The notes under the pieces are model-generated. The model had not been told where the DNA came from. It was given only the letters and a program-made list of their open reading frames with translations, and did no database searches. A program made the position numbers and the translations under genes. Shown piece after piece: positions 5,997 through 6,287 of a DNA stretch of 6,287 nt (its first letter is position 1; every line of letters begins with the position of its first letter). The DNA comes from an uncultured Gemella sp. (GTDB lineage Bacteria; Bacillota; Bacilli; Staphylococcales; Gemellaceae). Location of the stretch: contig CAMYEU010000103.1 in assembly GCA_947254465.1 (NCBI GenBank), forward strand, positions 1 to 6,287, given 5' to 3'.

Positions 5997-6245
5997 ATGA
6001 AAATAATTGCAATTTCAACAAGAAGTGTAGATTATCAATCAGATGCTGGTATAGCAAAAAGACGTTTATACATTAATGGTTATTTTTCAGAAGTTGCAGA
6101 AAAAGCTGGATTTATTTTATTCCCAGTTTGTTCTGATAATGGATTAGAGGAAATTGCAACGATGTGTAGTGGCCTAATAATTGCTGGACGAGATAGAGAT
6201 ATAAATCCGAAATATTATGGAGAAAAGCCTCTAGAAGGGTTAGAG
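5997..6245 (+). CDS. Peptidase C26 / gamma-glutamyl-gamma-aminobutyrate hydrolase-like protein, N-terminal fragment (contig end)
   Basis: 83 genuine residues are visible, starting MKIIAIST. The N-terminal beta strand, INGYFSEVAEKAGFILFPV (27-45) and SGLIIAGRDRDINPKYYGE (58-76) fit the class I glutamine amidotransferase-like peptidase C26 family. Members hydrolyse gamma-glutamyl amide bonds, for example gamma-glutamyl-GABA in polyamine breakdown (PuuD). The family is about 240-250 residues, so two thirds are missing, including the nucleophilic Cys and the His/Glu of the triad. Activity therefore cannot be judged. The usual GGxD(I/V)xP turn reads AGRDRDINP here, an apparent one-residue variation. 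The frame appears to stop at 6264-6266, but the last six residues (LSLIHI) and the stop come from Nextera adapter sequence and are not part of the protein. The gene is divergent from the 206-residue gene and has its own consensus promoter with a putative CodY operator upstream. Confidence 0.82.
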
Positions 6246-6287
6246 CTGTCTCTTATACACATCTGACGCTGCCGACGATATGCAGTG
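6246..6287. other. Illumina Nextera (Tn5) adapter contamination at contig end
   Basis: Bases 6246-6264 are the Tn5 mosaic end CTGTCTCTTATACACATCT. They are followed at 6265-6278 by GACGCTGCCGACGA, the Nextera read-1-side adapter in reverse complement. Bases 6279-6286 (TATGCAGT) are the reverse complement of the i5 index ACTGCATA (S506/N506), and the last G is the first base of the flow-cell P5 part. This stretch is synthetic, not genomic, and genomic sequence ends at 6245. Confidence 0.98.

Noticed and set aside
1..6245. CRISPR array, insertion sequence, toxin-antitoxin, phage or defence module
   Set aside because: No regularly spaced repeats, transposase, terminal inverted repeats, integrase, or small two-gene module are seen. 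The gene content is housekeeping plus one unknown protein.
6246..6266. Natural C-terminus LSLIHI plus stop for a short 89-residue protein
   Set aside because: These codons are the Nextera mosaic end, so the gene is truncated by the contig end and not a small complete protein.

Overview
The window is AT-rich chromosomal DNA, roughly one-third GC by eye, from a low-GC Gram-positive bacterium (Bacillota). Genes carry strong AGGAGG ribosome binding sites, promoters are consensus-like TTGACA/TATAAT, and several hairpin-plus-T-run terminators are visible. The L13 start (MRQTYMA...) and S9 resemble Staphylococcaceae and related Bacillales. A Gemella-like host is my best guess, but this is recall-based inference and not established here.

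Layout from left to right. (1) Positions 1-312 hold the 3' end of tex (C-terminal S1 RNA-binding domain). It is followed 11 bases later by a 619-residue OatA-type cell-wall O-acetyltransferase, with a terminator after it. (2) gltX (glutamyl-tRNA synthetase) stands alone with its own extended -10 promoter and a probable terminator. (3) The rplM-rpsI operon (ribosomal proteins L13 and S9) has a consensus promoter, a structured leader that fits an autoregulatory L13 leader, and a strong terminator. (4) A minus-strand gene for a 206-residue protein I do not recognise converges on rpsI. Its product looks like degenerate helix-strand repeats. (5) Divergent from it, behind a perfect TTGACA-17-TATAAT promoter, is the N-terminal third of a peptidase C26 (gamma-glutamyl-GABA hydrolase-like) gene. 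A 24-base palindrome just upstream of that promoter closely fits two overlapping CodY boxes.

The last 42 bases (6246-6287) are not genomic. They are the Illumina Nextera/Tn5 mosaic end, the adapter tail and an i5 index in reverse complement. The contig therefore really ends at 6245, and the apparent stop codon of the last gene is an adapter artefact.

Most of the window is conserved housekeeping DNA (transcription, tRNA charging, ribosome, cell-wall modification). I do not see a defence system, mobile element, CRISPR array or new multi-gene system. The points most worth a second look are the adapter contamination, the putative CodY operator, the L13 leader with competing pairings, and the unrecognised repeat-like protein.
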